Assembly (NCBI GenBank): GCA_019454045.1
Contig: SKCR01017741.1
Coordinates: 1 to 64,000 of the forward strand
Source of the DNA: Zanthoxylum bungeanum
Lineage: Eukaryota > Streptophyta > Magnoliopsida > Sapindales > Rutaceae
DNA length: 64,000 nucleotides
Direction: 5' to 3'
This document shows, piece by piece, positions 12,342 through 24,108 of this stretch. Each line of letters starts with the position of its first letter. Position 1 is the stretch's first letter. A program made the translations under genes and the position numbers. The notes under the pieces are model-generated. The model was not told the DNA's origin, made no database searches, and saw only the letters and a program-made list of their open reading frames with translations.

Positions 12342-14095
12342 ATTTATCTCACAAATTTCCAGCTTTTCAATTAATCCCATTTATTTCCAGAATTACCCTA
12401 CTAACAAACATTTAATATTTTTATTTTCTCTCACATGATCTCTCTCTCAAACTCTTATAATGAAATGATTGGCTGAGTTGTAAAGTAGTAAATTTATCGC
12501 CTCACCAAAACAAAAAATATGTATGTTGATGATTAAATTAAGAAACAAAAGGTCCTTTGTATGTTTCATACTTTCATATCTTACAGTGAGAAAAAAAAAT
12601 TGTGAACAAAAAATATAAATGGAAAATTTTTTAAAAAAAAAAAAGAAAAAAAACAAAAGAAGAGGAAAGAAGTGCAAGAGCGAACAGAAACACTTATTAA
12701 TAAGAAAAGAATTATGTTTTGAAAAAAAAAAAGTGAAGCAAATATTTGTTCATAATAAATTGATTTTAATGACCTAGTAATGCTCATTATTTATTGCGCT
12801 ATTTTTTTTTTAAAATTTATTAAATTAATTTTAACTCTTAATAGTTTTAAGTTGTAGCATTTAAACTCTTATATAATTATATTTTGATCCAATAAAATAA
12901 ATTTTACTATTTGTATCCCACATGTTATTTTAATAATCTGTTTTATTTTATTTTTGTTATCAATAATTAATAAAAAAATAAAGAAAATAAATATGTATTT
13001 TAATGTAATGTTTGTTTTTACTTTATAATAATAAACGTAAAATTTTATTAACTAATATAATTATTTTTTATAATACATTTAATTTATTAATTCATCTTTA
13101 AAAATTAATATGAAAAAATCAAACATTTTAATGTAAATATTATGTCAGTTACGGGTAAAATGTTAATTGTTGAGAAATCTTTAAAATGAAATATTCTTAG
13201 GAATTTTTTAGAGTAAAACTTGAAGCAGGATTGGAAAATGATGTATAATTTAGTATAAATCTTGCACCAAAAGAGTATATATCATTGGGATTGCCCTAAG
13301 ATACGGTAATTTAATCCATGAAAATCATTAAAAAAAAAAGTTTTTTAAATCACTAAATCTGAAATATAAATGAAAAAGTGAGTGAAGATTAGCTCTAAAA
13401 AAAAAAAGTTTTTACTCGTGTTTTCAAAAATCACAGCAGTTTATATAAATATTAGATTCCAATACTAATTTTATTCATTTATTATTTCTCAATTTTTAAA
13501 ATAATAAAATGTATTTATTTTCTTAATGTGATGAGAATACAAATGGAAATTAATTTTCAGCCACATATATTTTTAATCCACGTTTAAATTTGAGTTGCAG
13601 CTGTAGTCCACTTGCATGCATGTAGTTTGCAAAATTGTCAAAGGTGGTCCAAAATTTACCAACTTGTTGGCTCATTGTTTGCAATTTTCAACTTTGTTTT
13701 TTTAACGTAATTTATTGACACCACACACACACAAACACTATCAAATAAAGCCATCTGGCTTAACTTTTCATTAAATATTTAAGGCCACATATCCGGTATA
13801 AACATATTATTTTGATTATTCAATATACAACTTAAATTATTAAACAACTAATAAATATGAAATTAGTTTTATGTTATCAAAAATTTCATGTTTATTGGTA
13901 GAATTTACATGTTTAATGGTTTAAATTATAACATATTTGTACCCAAAGTCTCCAAGAAATGTGACTTGGTGGTGTATGACTTAAGATCTCACATTGAGAT
14001 CTTGAGTTCGAATATCATTAATAGTTATTCAAGATTTGACATATAGAGAATATTGTAGCCACCGTCCCTTGGGCATATGCTTTAGTGGTATAATC
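12342..14095. other. AT-rich intergenic DNA with a possible tRNA-related SINE remnant at 13960-14092
   Basis: Open frames here (12447-12787) are poly-T/poly-A artefacts. Near 13968-14015 the pattern tggtggtgtatgac followed about 35 bases later by gagttcgaatat resembles the A and B boxes of a tRNA-derived SINE. I see no gene. The copia-C fragment starts at about 14096. Confidence 0.3.
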
Positions 14096-14100
14096 TTTTG

Positions 14101-15026
14101 CTACCTTGATTCTTTTTCCTCTTCAACATTATTAGACTCAATAATTGTATTTACTTGGATATCTGAAATTCCATATTTAATTACTAGAAATCGGTATGCT
14201 GGACTATTTTTAGCATATCCAATAAACACACAATCAATAGTTTTAGGTCCAAGTTTAACTCTTTTAGGCAAGGGAACTTGAACATTTGCTAGGCAACCCC
14301 ACACTTTCAGGATTTTATATGCTGGTAGCCTTTTCTTCCATTTTTCATATAGTGACTGATCACTATTCTTTAGTGGAATTCTGTTCAATATGGTGTTAGC
14401 CGTAAGTAAGGCTTCACCCCACATATTATGTGGTAAACCAGAACTGTTAAGCATTGAATTCATCATATTTTTTAGTGTTCTATTTTTCCGTTCAGCCACC
14501 CCATTCTGTTGAGGAGTGTAGGGTGCTGTTGTTTGATGAATTATTCCATTATAAGTACAAAATTCTGTGAAGGCATTAGATTCATATTCTCCGCCTCTAT
14601 CAGATCGCAATATTTTGATCTTCTTGTCCAACTGATTTTCCACCTCAACTTTATATGTCTTAAACATATTCAAAGATTCGTCTTTGCTATGTATCAAATA
14701 TACATAACAATATCTACTACTATCATCTATGAAAGTGATTTAGTAATTATTTCCACCACGACTTGGTATTGATTTAAAATCTCCCAAATCAATATGAATT
14801 AATTCTAACGATTCATTGGATCTTTTAGTCACAGATTTATAGGACTTGCTAGCAAACTTTGATTCAACACAAGTTTCACATTTATGTATATTATCTTTTG
14901 TACAATTAGGCAGCAAACCAAGATTGACCATTCTATGCATACATTTAAAGTTTATGTGACCTAGTCTAGCATGCCATAATTCAGAAGATTCAAGCAAGTA
15001 AACAAAAGCCTTATTTATTTTATTAA
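14101..15026 (-). pseudogene. Copia-C pre-integrase and integrase core (degraded)
   Basis: Minus-strand frame with a GAG-pre-integrase zinc motif (WHARLGHINF ... CETC) followed by an integrase core. The three catalytic acidic positions are visible in FIDDSS, RSDRGGEY and VAERKNRT. One in-frame stop (TAA, about 14741-14743) separates the two parts. The apparent N-terminus beyond 15026 is gypsy LTR sequence and does not belong. The C-terminal part of pol is absent. Confidence 0.85.
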
Positions 15027-15589
15027 TGTTGGCAAAAGAAAATCGCCCTAGGACGAACGAATCAATGAAGGACGAAAAATAATTAGGGCGAACAGGTACC
15101 ACACCACAGGATGATTTGCAATCAGGACGACGAAAGGAAGAGCGGTCATGACGATTACCATGCGTTATAGTTGATCCCACGACCTAGCGGTTAGGCCGTA
15201 ACCACCCACGATCTGGCAGTTTTCATGCAAAAACTCAACAGTTAGACGCATGATCCAGCAGTTACAAGAACTCAGCAACTAGACATATGGTCTAGCGTTT
15301 ACAAGCATGAGACGTGGGAGGTCGTGGACCAAGAAAAGTGAAACTGTTCAAGCGGTTAACAAAGACTCACTATAAAAGCTCAAGCGTGAGAAGAATAAGA
15401 AAAAGAAGAAGAAATGAAGACTCATTATGAGCATTTTATTTTTATTTTCGTTGCTTTGTAATCCATAGACTGTAACTTGTGTGCTTATGCCCCTTGGAGG
15501 CTTATTCACTTAATCAAACACCCATTGCTGGGACTTTGTCTCAAGAGGTTTGAACCTTACACGCTCTCTGACGAAAATTTATGCAAACA
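15027..15589 (+). repeat. 5' LTR of the Tat gypsy
   Basis: 563 bases, tgttgg...caaaca. From 15041 it is collinear with 47201-47745. A TATA box, tataaaag, is at 15371-15378. The first 14 bases are not matched in the 3' LTR. Confidence 0.88.
15371..15378 (+). promoter_or_regulatory. TATA box of the Tat 5' LTR
   Basis: tataaaag, conserved in the 3' LTR at 47531-47538. It is the likely start signal for the genomic transcript. Confidence 0.65.
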
Positions 15590-15592
15590 GTT

Positions 15593-15610
15593 TTTGGCGA
15601 CCACAGTGGG
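15593..15610 (+). other. Probable primer binding site of the Tat gypsy
   Basis: ttggcgaccacagtggga follows the 5' LTR after a few bases. The tggcga start resembles the primer binding sites of plant Tat/Ogre elements. The tRNA partner is not assigned. Confidence 0.5.
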
Positions 15611-15626
15611 AGAATTGGTGTGAAAA

Positions 15627-17763
15627 GTGGAAATACCTCCGAAAAGAAACACTCAAACTGGCTCGAGTACGGAGGAAAGAGGACTGGAGCAAACCAACCA
15701 GCCCCACGTTCCAGTCGTAGTAGGCCATTTCGAGGGTCTGGCAGACACTAGCAGATATGACATTATGCGAGAGTTCAGCCCTAACGCAGTTCGCGCCTTA
15801 TTTGGCGAGTTCACCCAGGATGTTGTCGAACAGGTTAGGCTTCAAAACGCTCACATCATAGACAAGTTTACTTCGGCTAGTAACTCGCATTACGAAAACA
15901 TGGCCAAACACCTAAGCTCATTGAACGAGTTGATGGCCAAATGTGTGAACGTGGGGACAACCCTACCGTGGACTACACCTCATCATGCCCCAAGCAGCCA
16001 GGAGGCTGGTCCAAGCAATATTCCCCCGCAAGGGGTTACTGTCCCTATGATACCCAGAGGGGGAATAAGTCTTGGAGGCAATGGCCCACACTTAGGGCCA
16101 AACATGGTATAACATGAAGTAGTGTTGCCCCAAGGTCCCCAAGGTTCACAAGGGCAAAGTCACGACTATGTCCCATTTGTGAGATGACCACAACCACCGC
16201 CCATAGCGATGCAATTCAATGATAATTATATGTTGAGAAAACAGATGACCGAGATTCTTCAGAATCAATTCGGTCTAGGGATGAGGCCGATTCAGCCGAG
16301 ATATCGAAAACCATATCCAGATTGGATTGATGTAGCATATATGTGGCCTAGGAACTACAAAATACCAGAATTTTCTCTGTTTACAAGGTCTGTGGAAGTT
16401 TCTACCATATAACACATAGGGCGATTTACTCTTCAGTGTGGGGAAACGAACGATTTCCATAAACTGAGGTTATTTCATGGCTCGTTGTCAGGAGTAGCTT
16501 TCTCCTGGTATGTCAGCCTGCCGCCCAATTTGGTGGAAAATTGGCACCAAATGGAACAGTTGTTCCATGCACAATTCTATAAGGCCGAATCTGAAGTGGC
16601 CTTGGACGATTTGAAAATCTGAGGCAACTGCCAGGAGAATGGGCCGAGACGTTCTTACAAAGGTTCAAAGCGGCTCGAGGCCGATGTTACGTGCCTTTGC
16701 TAGAAAGGAGTTTGTGAGAATCGCTTAAAGCTGTCTTAGTTTCGATCTAAAAAAGAAATTTCAAGATCGCGAATTTTGTGACCTCCCCCAACTCACCACT
16801 AGTGTGGTGCGATATGAACAGTTATTAATGGAGGAGGAATAAATGAAAAATTCTAGCAAGGGAACCTATTATCGGAATATCAACTATGAAATAGGCGAAG
16901 TGGACATCGAATCGACCGACTTATGTTTGGCCGAATTAGTTAAAGGGAAGCCGTACGTCTGCAAGACGTGGGCTGAACCTCAGGCCAAAGTAGAGAACGA
17001 TAAAAAGAGTAGGAACTTCTCTTTCGATATCTCGAAGGTCGATGCCATATTCGATCAATTATATAAGGATAAGCAAATTAGGTTGAACGACTGCCACCAG
17101 CTGCCAAGCACTGAACAGATCGGTGATAAAAAAGTACTGTAAATGGCATAATGCATGGTCTCATTCAACTAACAATTGCCTTATTTTTCGGAATGTTTTG
17201 CAAGACGCCATAGAATTTGGATGAATAACGTTCGAAAAAAAGATGGCAGTGGACGACAACCCTTTTCCAAAGCCGATGGAATTAAACATGATCAACTCGG
17301 ACCTCACTAAAATGAACTTGCCAAAATTCAAGTTGGTCCTAGATGAAGATCAAGATGGTCATCGTCCAAGCGCTCTTGAAAGGATTGAAGCATCTTAAGA
17401 AATGAGGGATCCATGAAATTTGTATGCACGGTGCAAAAACAGTATAGAGTGGATGAAAGAGCTGGAAGATACCTGTGAAAGGCCAATTAAGAAGGAGCCA
17501 GTAGCATGGCAGCCAAGAACCTTCGCACCAAGATTTTATGGAGAACATTCAAACTTCGTCCAAAATATAAGGACGTTTAGGCCGAAAATTCATCGGCCCA
17601 ACGTATGACATTCGTACCATCGGCCATACTCATGCCAACGGCCAGGGAAGAACTACCCTCCCGTGGATGAAATGACAAGGACACAATGGAGACGACACCA
17701 AAGAAACTATGGCCGTATGATGCGTCAGCGAGATGAAGTGAAAGTCACCACTGATCATAGTGC
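15627..17763 (+). pseudogene. Tat gag (broken by stops and frameshifts)
   Basis: The open part 15627-16112 (161 aa) starts with ATG 37 bases after the LTR and has a low-complexity N-terminus. Retrotransposon gag domain remnants follow at about 16330-16720 in shifting frames (YKIPEFSLF, RLFHGSLSGVAFSWY, FYKAESEVAL), then further remnants to 17763. There the hAT-like element interrupts. No full-length gag can be made. It would have formed the virus-like particle shell. Confidence 0.75.
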
Positions 17764-17771
17764 CCATACAA

Positions 17772-18714
17772 TAGGGGTGAGCAAAACCGGTTCTGGTTCC
17801 GCATGTAACCGGAACCTACACGGAAAAAATCGGTTCCTAACTAAGTGGAACCGGAACCTACCCAATTAAATAGGGTACCTTATTATTCGATTCTAATTCG
17901 GTTCTGGTCCGGTTCTGAATTACCCTATTAATATAATATTGTCATTTAATAGAAAGTAAGCAATTAAAGAATTTTTGTAGCATATCTCAATTTTATCCAT
18001 GCTCTTTTCCATTTGGAAACTAGTAATCTAGAACATATGTATGTATACATATTAAAGACACACTTGAACAAATCCGGAGAATTGATCTTCAGTTTTCACG
18101 GCAATTAAAGTGTTGCTTATTAATTTCATTATGCATGTGTTTTTTCTCTAAATGAAAATTTAACCCCAGTTGTAGCTAATTTTTCCAGGCAATTATTTGT
18201 GGAAAAGTTAAAAACACCCATGTGCAGAAGATCTTAAGGAATGGAAAAACTGTAACCATCTTTTCAGTTGGAACATGGGGCATGTTTGACCAAAGAATTG
18301 TAGGGTCGAGAGACTTGCCGAAACCTGTTCAGTGGCATAGAATTGCTGTGCATAACGAAGTACTCGGGTCTTATGCAGTCAAACAACTTGCTAAGAAGTA
18401 TGTGCATCACTTTATAAGAAAATTAATTATAACAACTGCTGTTGCTGAGAAGATACAAGATTTTCCTTGTACTGTAATCTAACAAATGATGTTTTGACAC
18501 AGCTCGTCAGTTTATGTGCAAAGACTGGTTCAAAAGAACCGGTTCCGGTTCCGGTTCTATGGTCCGGTTCCGGTTCCGGTAATTATGGAACCGGAACTGG
18601 AACCGGTTACAACTGGTTCCTTATATTTGGAACCGAAATCGGACCGGTTACAACTGGTTTCGATTCCAAACCCAGATTTCCGGTCTAGTTCCAATCGGTT
18701 CTGGGTCACCCCTA
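17772..18714. mobile_element. Non-autonomous hAT-like element carrying a fragment of a mitochondrial SSB gene
   Basis: 943 bases. Terminal inverted repeats taggggtgagc and ggtcacccctA (complement taggggtgacc), with perfect 8-bp duplications ccatacaa at 17764-17771 and 18715-18722, are diagnostic of hAT. Subterminal regions are rich in ggttcc/ccggaacc repeats. No transposase is present. The interior (18189-18518) is an exon-intron-exon piece of a host gene, so this is a gene-capturing ('Pack'-type) element. It sits in the Tat gypsy and interrupts its gag-pol. Confidence 0.9.
18189..18518 (+). pseudogene. Captured fragment of a mitochondrial single-stranded DNA-binding protein gene (mtSSB-like)
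   Basis: An acceptor (ttttccag) precedes an exon at 18189-18397 encoding an OB-fold SSB segment that begins AIICGKV and includes ILRNGKTVTIFSVGTWGMFD, KPVQWHRIAVHNEVLG and YAVKQLAKK. This is recognisably the plant mitochondrial SSB family (PSB domain), which binds single-stranded mtDNA. A donor, gtatgt, follows at 18398, an intron runs to ..gacacag (18502), and the next exon starts at 18503 (coding NSSVY across the junction). Homology then ends at about 18518, so only one full exon and the edge of another were captured. Retained introns show capture from genomic DNA and not cDNA. There is no start codon or full domain, so it is non-functional as a protein. Confidence 0.85.
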
Positions 18715-18722
18715 CCATACAA

Positions 18723-20004
18723 TGAAGAAGCTGGATGTGAGCAGTAAGGAAAGTGGTGGCAGTGAAGAGATAAATGCGAGCTATAAAGAGCGTACCAAAT
18801 TCGATCGACGAAAACGGGATGAGACAGATGACGAAGAACCCCCAATTGTGATTCAGTTTGGCAGCATGCCTCCGGTTGTGGCTAATCATTACCTATTGTC
18901 CGAAAGGTTCAAGGGGGACAACAATGAGATCTCTAGGAATAGCGAAGATGTCTACGACGGCGACGAGACAGAATTTGCAGCACTCACGATAACAAATAGA
19001 GAGGTCTTAGACGAGGAACTGACGGACATAGAGGAAGAAATAGATATCAGAAATGAAGTACGAAGGAGGGGGATATCACAAAATCAGTTTCTCATAGAAT
19101 TATATGAAGCTGGAAATCCTGCAGTTGGGACATTAGGAGAGGACTTGGTGCGATCTCCATACCTCATCCTATACAGAATGCCCAAGGTAAAACGGGCCGT
19201 GACCAGGGTGGAAAAGCGGAGGATGTTCATCAATAATGTCTCCCGTGATACGCCGATAACATTGCCACCTTCTGGATAGGACGAGGAGGAGAGCCACCTC
19301 AGGCAAATACCAGCAGTGAACAAATGATAGAGGTAGGAATGTCAGGGAAAATGACGTTTCCAAAACCACCACAACAAATGACAAAGCACCTGCGACCTTT
19401 GTATGTGAAAGTAAAGGCGAACAAAATACCCATCACTAAGGTGTTGATTGATAATGAAGCAGCCATCAATGCCATCCCGGTTAGGATGCTAGAGAGATTA
19501 GAAAAGTCGGAGGACGATCTCATCCCTACGGAGGTGGTGCTTACAAGTTTCAATGGAGGGGCAACGACAGCCAAATGGGTCGTCCCATTAGACTTACAAG
19601 TAGGAAGCACTACAAGGATAATAGTATTTTTCGTTATAGACGGACCAACCACATATAACATGCTCTTGGGACGAGACTGGATCCACGGCAGCCGATGCAT
19701 TCCTTCGTCTCTTCATCAATGTCTAGTTTTTTGGAATCAGAAAGATGAAGTAGAAATAGTACACGCCGATAACAAGCCCTTCGCAGTAGAAACAAATTCG
19801 GCTGAATACTTCATGTATAAAGGAAATTACATGCCAACTAGGGTGCTGAATGAAGTAGGAAATTCGGCCAAAGTGGCCCAAAATGACGAGCCGTACCCCC
19901 CAAATCTTCTGAATGACTTGTTCGCGCAAACGAGGCCAACTATAGTGGCATTCGGGGGGCCAACGCATGGCCATGAAACCAGCAATTCGAATGGAGATGA
20001 ATAA
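18723..20004 (+). pseudogene. Tat gag-pol junction and aspartic protease (broken)
   Basis: The frame 18723-19279 is an acidic, uncharacterised linker of the gag-pol polyprotein. Frame 19324-20004 carries the retroviral aspartic protease: VLIDNEAAINAIPVRML holds the catalytic Asp, but the usual D-[TSG]-G is changed to DNE, and YNMLLGRDWIH is the conserved C-terminal protease motif of Tat elements. A stop (19277-19279) separates the two frames. The change at the active site suggests that the protease is inactive. Confidence 0.75.
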
Positions 20005-21189
20005 ACAGAATAAAGAACAAGCCACGCTAGTGGCCACCACAGCCAGCTTAATGACCTATATAACAGAACAGGAAAACAAAGCCGAGGTTCAGGCCGTAAT
20101 TTCGGCCTTGAGAGATAAATTGTTAGGACATCAGACGAAAGATAGAATAAGAGAGGCATGCGGGGTGGATTGTTTGATGGAAGGAAGTTACAAGAACGAA
20201 CAACCAAATGGGGAAGAAGAGTATACTCTGAATAGGCGGCATAAGGAAAACATTACAAGGGTACAAGATGTTATGAACGAGGTCAACCTGGGAAGTGAGG
20301 ATGACAGACGCATCACTTACATCAGCAAGAGACTAGAGGCCCAGGTACATGAAAAACTAATCCATCTTTTACAAAAATATAAAGATTATTTTGCTTGGCA
20401 CTACAATGAAATGTCTGGTTTAGATAAGACTTTAGTAGAATATAGGTTTCCAATTATGCCAAACCACATGCCATATAAGCAACCTCCCCGGAGATTTGCA
20501 CCCAATGTTATGCCTGACATTAAAAAAGAAGTCGAGCGCCTCTTGAAGGAAAAATTCATTAGAACGACCAGATATGTAGAATGGTTGTCAAATACCATCC
20601 ATGTCATGAAAAAGAATGGAAAGCTAAGAATATGCATAAATTTTAGGAATTTAAACTTGGCAACACCAAAAGACCAGTACCTCATGCTTACGGTGGATTC
20701 CTTAGTAGACTCCACAACAGGATATCAAGTGTATTCTTTTATGGATGGGTACGTAGGATATAACCAAATCTACATCACCGAAAATGATATTCATAAAATG
20801 GCTTTCAGGTGCCCGGGGTCTTTAGGATGTTATGAGTGGGTGGTAATGTCATTCGGCCTAAAAAACGCCGGGGCCACTTACCAACGGGCAATGAAACTAA
20901 TTTTCGTAATTTTGTAGAGGTTTATGTAGAAGATATAGTGGTTAAGTCTATGACCATGGACGAACAATTTGGCCACTTGGCCATGGCTTTTGAACGAATG
21001 AGGAAATTCAAATTGAAGTTAAACCCTGCCAAATATGCTTTCGGGATTTATGCAGGAAATTTCTTGGGCTTTCTAGTCCACCAGTGGGGAATTGAGATTG
21101 ACGCCAAAAAATCTCGGGCAATTGCTAAAGCCAAGCCCCCCCCCCAAAAAAAACAAAAAAGAGTTGCAAAGATTCATAGGGCAAGTTAA
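20005..21189 (+). pseudogene. Tat reverse transcriptase (frameshifted)
   Basis: Ty3-type RT. Fingers and palm are visible in KQPPRRFAPNV, EVERLLKEKFIR, NGKLRICINFRNLNLATPKD, SFMDGYVGYNQI and VVMSFGLKNAGATYQRAM. The frame shifts at about 20890-20910 and continues at 20908-21189 with VYVEDIVVKS. The catalytic YxDD box is therefore YVED, with the first aspartate replaced. A homopolymer stretch at 21137-21165 (about ten C then A runs) breaks the frame again. It is not expected to be active. Confidence 0.85.
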
Positions 21190-21673
21190 TTTCTTAAGAA
21201 GATTCATTTCTAATTGTGCATGAAAAACAAAGTTTTCGTCTCTGCTAAGGCTAAAGGATAAGGACGAATTCATCTGGACCGAAGAACATCAAAAGGCTTT
21301 CGAGAGCCTGAAGAATTATTTATCACAACCACTGGTAGTGGTACCCCCTGTGCCAGGACAACCAATGAAGCTTTACATATCCGCTGAAGAGAAATCCATA
21401 GCTGGAATGATTGCACAGGCCTACAATACGGATGTCGAAAGAGTTATCTATTATATCAGCAGACAATTATTGAAATATGAATGTAATTATTCTCCAATGG
21501 AGAAATTGTGTTTGGCTTTGTATTTCACATGTACTAAATTACGCGCTTACCTTAGGCCGACTATTGTGTACTTATTTACAAAAATTAATATAATAAAGTA
21601 CATGTTTTCTCGTCCTATTTTACATCATAGAGTTGGGTTTTGGTCCATATCATTGTCGGAATTCGATGTATGA
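21190..21673 (+). pseudogene. Tat first (Ty3-type) RNase H
   Basis: Follows RT in the usual order, with remnants from 21250 and an open part at 21338-21673. Recognisable pieces are LYISAEEKSIAGM, VIYYISRQLL and NYSPMEKLCLALYF, the RNase H-like domain of Ty3/gypsy pol. It is broken by stops at both ends. Confidence 0.75.
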
Positions 21674-21789
21674 CATGAACCCCAAAAAGCCGTAAAAAAT
21701 CTGGCCCTGGCGGATTTCTTGGCTGACCATCCATGTTTGAGTACCACTAAAGAGATGGAAATGGAAATAGACGAATGAAGTTTAAAGCC

Positions 21790-22396
21790 ATGGATGATGT
21801 ATTTCGATGGGTCTAGCACATTAAAAAGAGTAGGAATGGGAATAGTCTTGGTCAGTCCGTTGGAAGAACCATTCTGTTTTATCATCAAGTTGGACGAATG
21901 TTGCACCAACAACCAGGCCGAAAATGAGGCTTTGATATTTGGGTTGGAAATACTCCTTAATATGAGAGTGACACACGTGTCCATTAAAGGAGATTCGCAA
22001 CTAGTAATCGAACAGATGACGGGAGCCTTTAAGTGCCAGAGTCCGCTAGTCATGGCACCGTCGGATATAGCCAAAGAGCTGCTAGATCAATTTGACTTCG
22101 TAAAGCTGGAACACGTCCCAAGGGCGAAGAATGAGGTGGCCAATAACTTGGCCCAAGCAGCCTCAGGGTATAAACAGACCACCATAGATGGCGTATATAG
22201 GAGAGATGAGGCCAAACCAGCCCTAGTGAGGCGAAAGGGCGTGATGGACGTCATGACCGCTGAAGTCCAAAATGAGGACGATTGGAGAAAAGAGATCAAA
22301 GAGTTCCTAAGACAACCAGAAAATGGGAAAGACCGAAGGCTAAAACTAAAAGCCTTGAACTGCATGGTGTCGGGATATGTGTTATACAAAAAATGA
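21790..22396 (+). pseudogene. Tat second (archaeal-type) RNase H
   Basis: Begins MMYFDGSS and continues with NNQAENEALIFGLEI, IKGDSQLVIEQM and VPRAKNEVANNLAQAA. These are the hallmarks of the additional aRNH domain between the Ty3 RNase H and integrase in Tat, Ogre and Retand elements. The acidic active-site residues D (FDG), E (AENEA) and D (GDSQ) are visible. The open frame is 200 residues, among the best-kept parts of the element. Confidence 0.88.
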
Positions 22397-23556
22397 CAAA
22401 ATGTCTGTTATTAAAATGTGTGGGGCCATCGGAATCCAAGACCATTATGACCGAAACACACGAAGGGGTTTGTGGGGCTCACTAGGTCGGGATAAAGATG
22501 AGGTGGTTGATCATAATAAGCGGATATTATTGGCCGAAAATGAGAGAATCGTGTGTGTTGTATGTTAAGGGATGCATTGTTTGTCAGAAGCATGAGCCCA
22601 TTCAAAGAGCACCAGCGACCGAAATGGTCCCTGTTATTAATTTGTGGCCATTTATGGGATGGGCGATTGATTTGATAGGGAAAATTTATCCCGCTTCTAG
22701 CAAAAGACATACCTTCATCATCGTCGCCATAGATTTCTTCACCAAATGGGTGGAAGCAATTCCGGTATTAGAGATTTCTCAAGACCAAATTATCAAGTTC
22801 ATAAAAGAGCATATTATCCACCGATTCTGTATCCCTCAGACATTAATGGTGGATCATGATACTTCTCTGAACGGTGAAAAGGTTAAGAGCTTTATGGCTG
22901 AATACGGGATTCGGCTCGTAAATATTACTCCATACCACCCTCAGTCAAATGGACAGGCAGAATCATCCAACAAAACCATCAAATGATTGATCTGAAAGAT
23001 GATAACGGACAATTCCAGGCAATAGGACGAATGCTTAAGTCAAGCCCTATGGGCTTATAGAACGACACCCAGAATGAGTACCTCGGTCACGCCATTTCAA
23101 TTAAGATATGGTCAAGAGTCTGTATTACCAGTTGAAGTCAATATTAAGTCCACTAGGGTAGCATTGCAAAAAGAATTGACAAAGGAAGATTACAATGAAG
23201 CAATGATCCAAAATTTATTAGAATTGGACGATGTCAAATGCGATGTCATCAATCGTTTGGAAGCACAGAAGACAAAGATGGCCAAGGGATATAATCAGAA
23301 AGTCGTGGCTAAATCGTTCAGAAAAGGCGAGTTAGTATGGAAAACTATACTACCACTAGGTGCCAAGAATCCTGTGTATAGAAAATGGTCGCCTAATTGG
23401 GAAGGCCCATTCGAGGTAGAAAATGTGTTGCCAAATGGGGCTTACCGTTTAAAAAATTTGAATGGAGAAATACATGTCAGAGCGATAAATGGCAAATACT
23501 TGAAAAAATACATGCCTTCTTTATGGGAACACGAGAACGTAACGTTCTCCGGCTAA
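22397..23556 (+). pseudogene. Tat integrase (broken)
   Basis: The zinc-binding part is partly readable (VKGCIVCQKHEP, 22560-22610). The DDE core lies in the frame 22498-22986: WAIDLIGKI, MVDHDTSL and QAESSNK supply D, D and E, and HPQSNGQAE is the usual signature. A stop at 22984-22986 is followed by 23074-23556 with TPFQLRYGQESVLPVEV, KSFRKGELVW and WEGPFEV, the C-terminal DNA-binding domain. Confidence 0.85.
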
Positions 23557-23630
23557 AAGATGAGGATGAGACAAAGCAAACAAAAGTAAATAAATAATAT
23601 AATTAATAACAGACAACAATGTCCCAAAAA

Positions 23631-24108
23631 TCACAAGTGGATGACGAATGTAACGTCCTAAAAATGCATGAAAACATAATTATCTACTAGTGGGAAGTCG
23701 TTGAAAGCCCCAAGGTGAGTCCTTCATAACCAAGAACATCTCCCTCAATCGACACCACTCTTTCTGCATCTCTATGTCAGCCGCCATCAAATCGCTCAAA
23801 CTCCTCTCAAAATCAACTTGGGCCAGATCTGTATATTCGGTCAGGAAAGTGTTTGCCTCTGTTATTTGAAATTACAAGTGGAGGACGAATGTAACATCCT
23901 AACAGTGCATGAAAACAAAATTATCTACTAGCGGAAGGTCGTTGAAAGCCCCCAGGCGAGTCTTTCACAACCAAGAACATCTCTCTCAATCGACGCCACT
24001 CTTTCTGCATCTCTATGTCAGCCACCGTCAAATCACTCAAACTCCTTTCAAAATCAACTTGGGCCAGATCGGTATATTCAGTCAGGAAAGCGTTCACCTC
24101 TGTTATTT
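23631..24108. repeat. Tandem duplication, two units of about 240 bases
   Basis: 23631-23869 and 23872-24108 are collinear copies with scattered substitutions (period about 241). Both carry acaagtgga, gacgaatgtaac and aacttgggccagatc. The unit covers the 3' end of the antisense gene of the Tat element, so the last coding segment is present twice. Confidence 0.88.

Noticed and set aside
12447..12787. Overlapping minus-strand frames rich in F, L and S
   Set aside because: Produced by poly-A/T runs in intergenic DNA.
13960..14020. Possible tRNA gene (A and B box-like motifs)
   Set aside because: No cloverleaf can be folded from it; at most a SINE remnant.
15027..15180. N-terminal part of the minus-strand frame 14740-15180
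   Set aside because: It lies in the gypsy LTR; only the part left of 15026 is copia-C protein.
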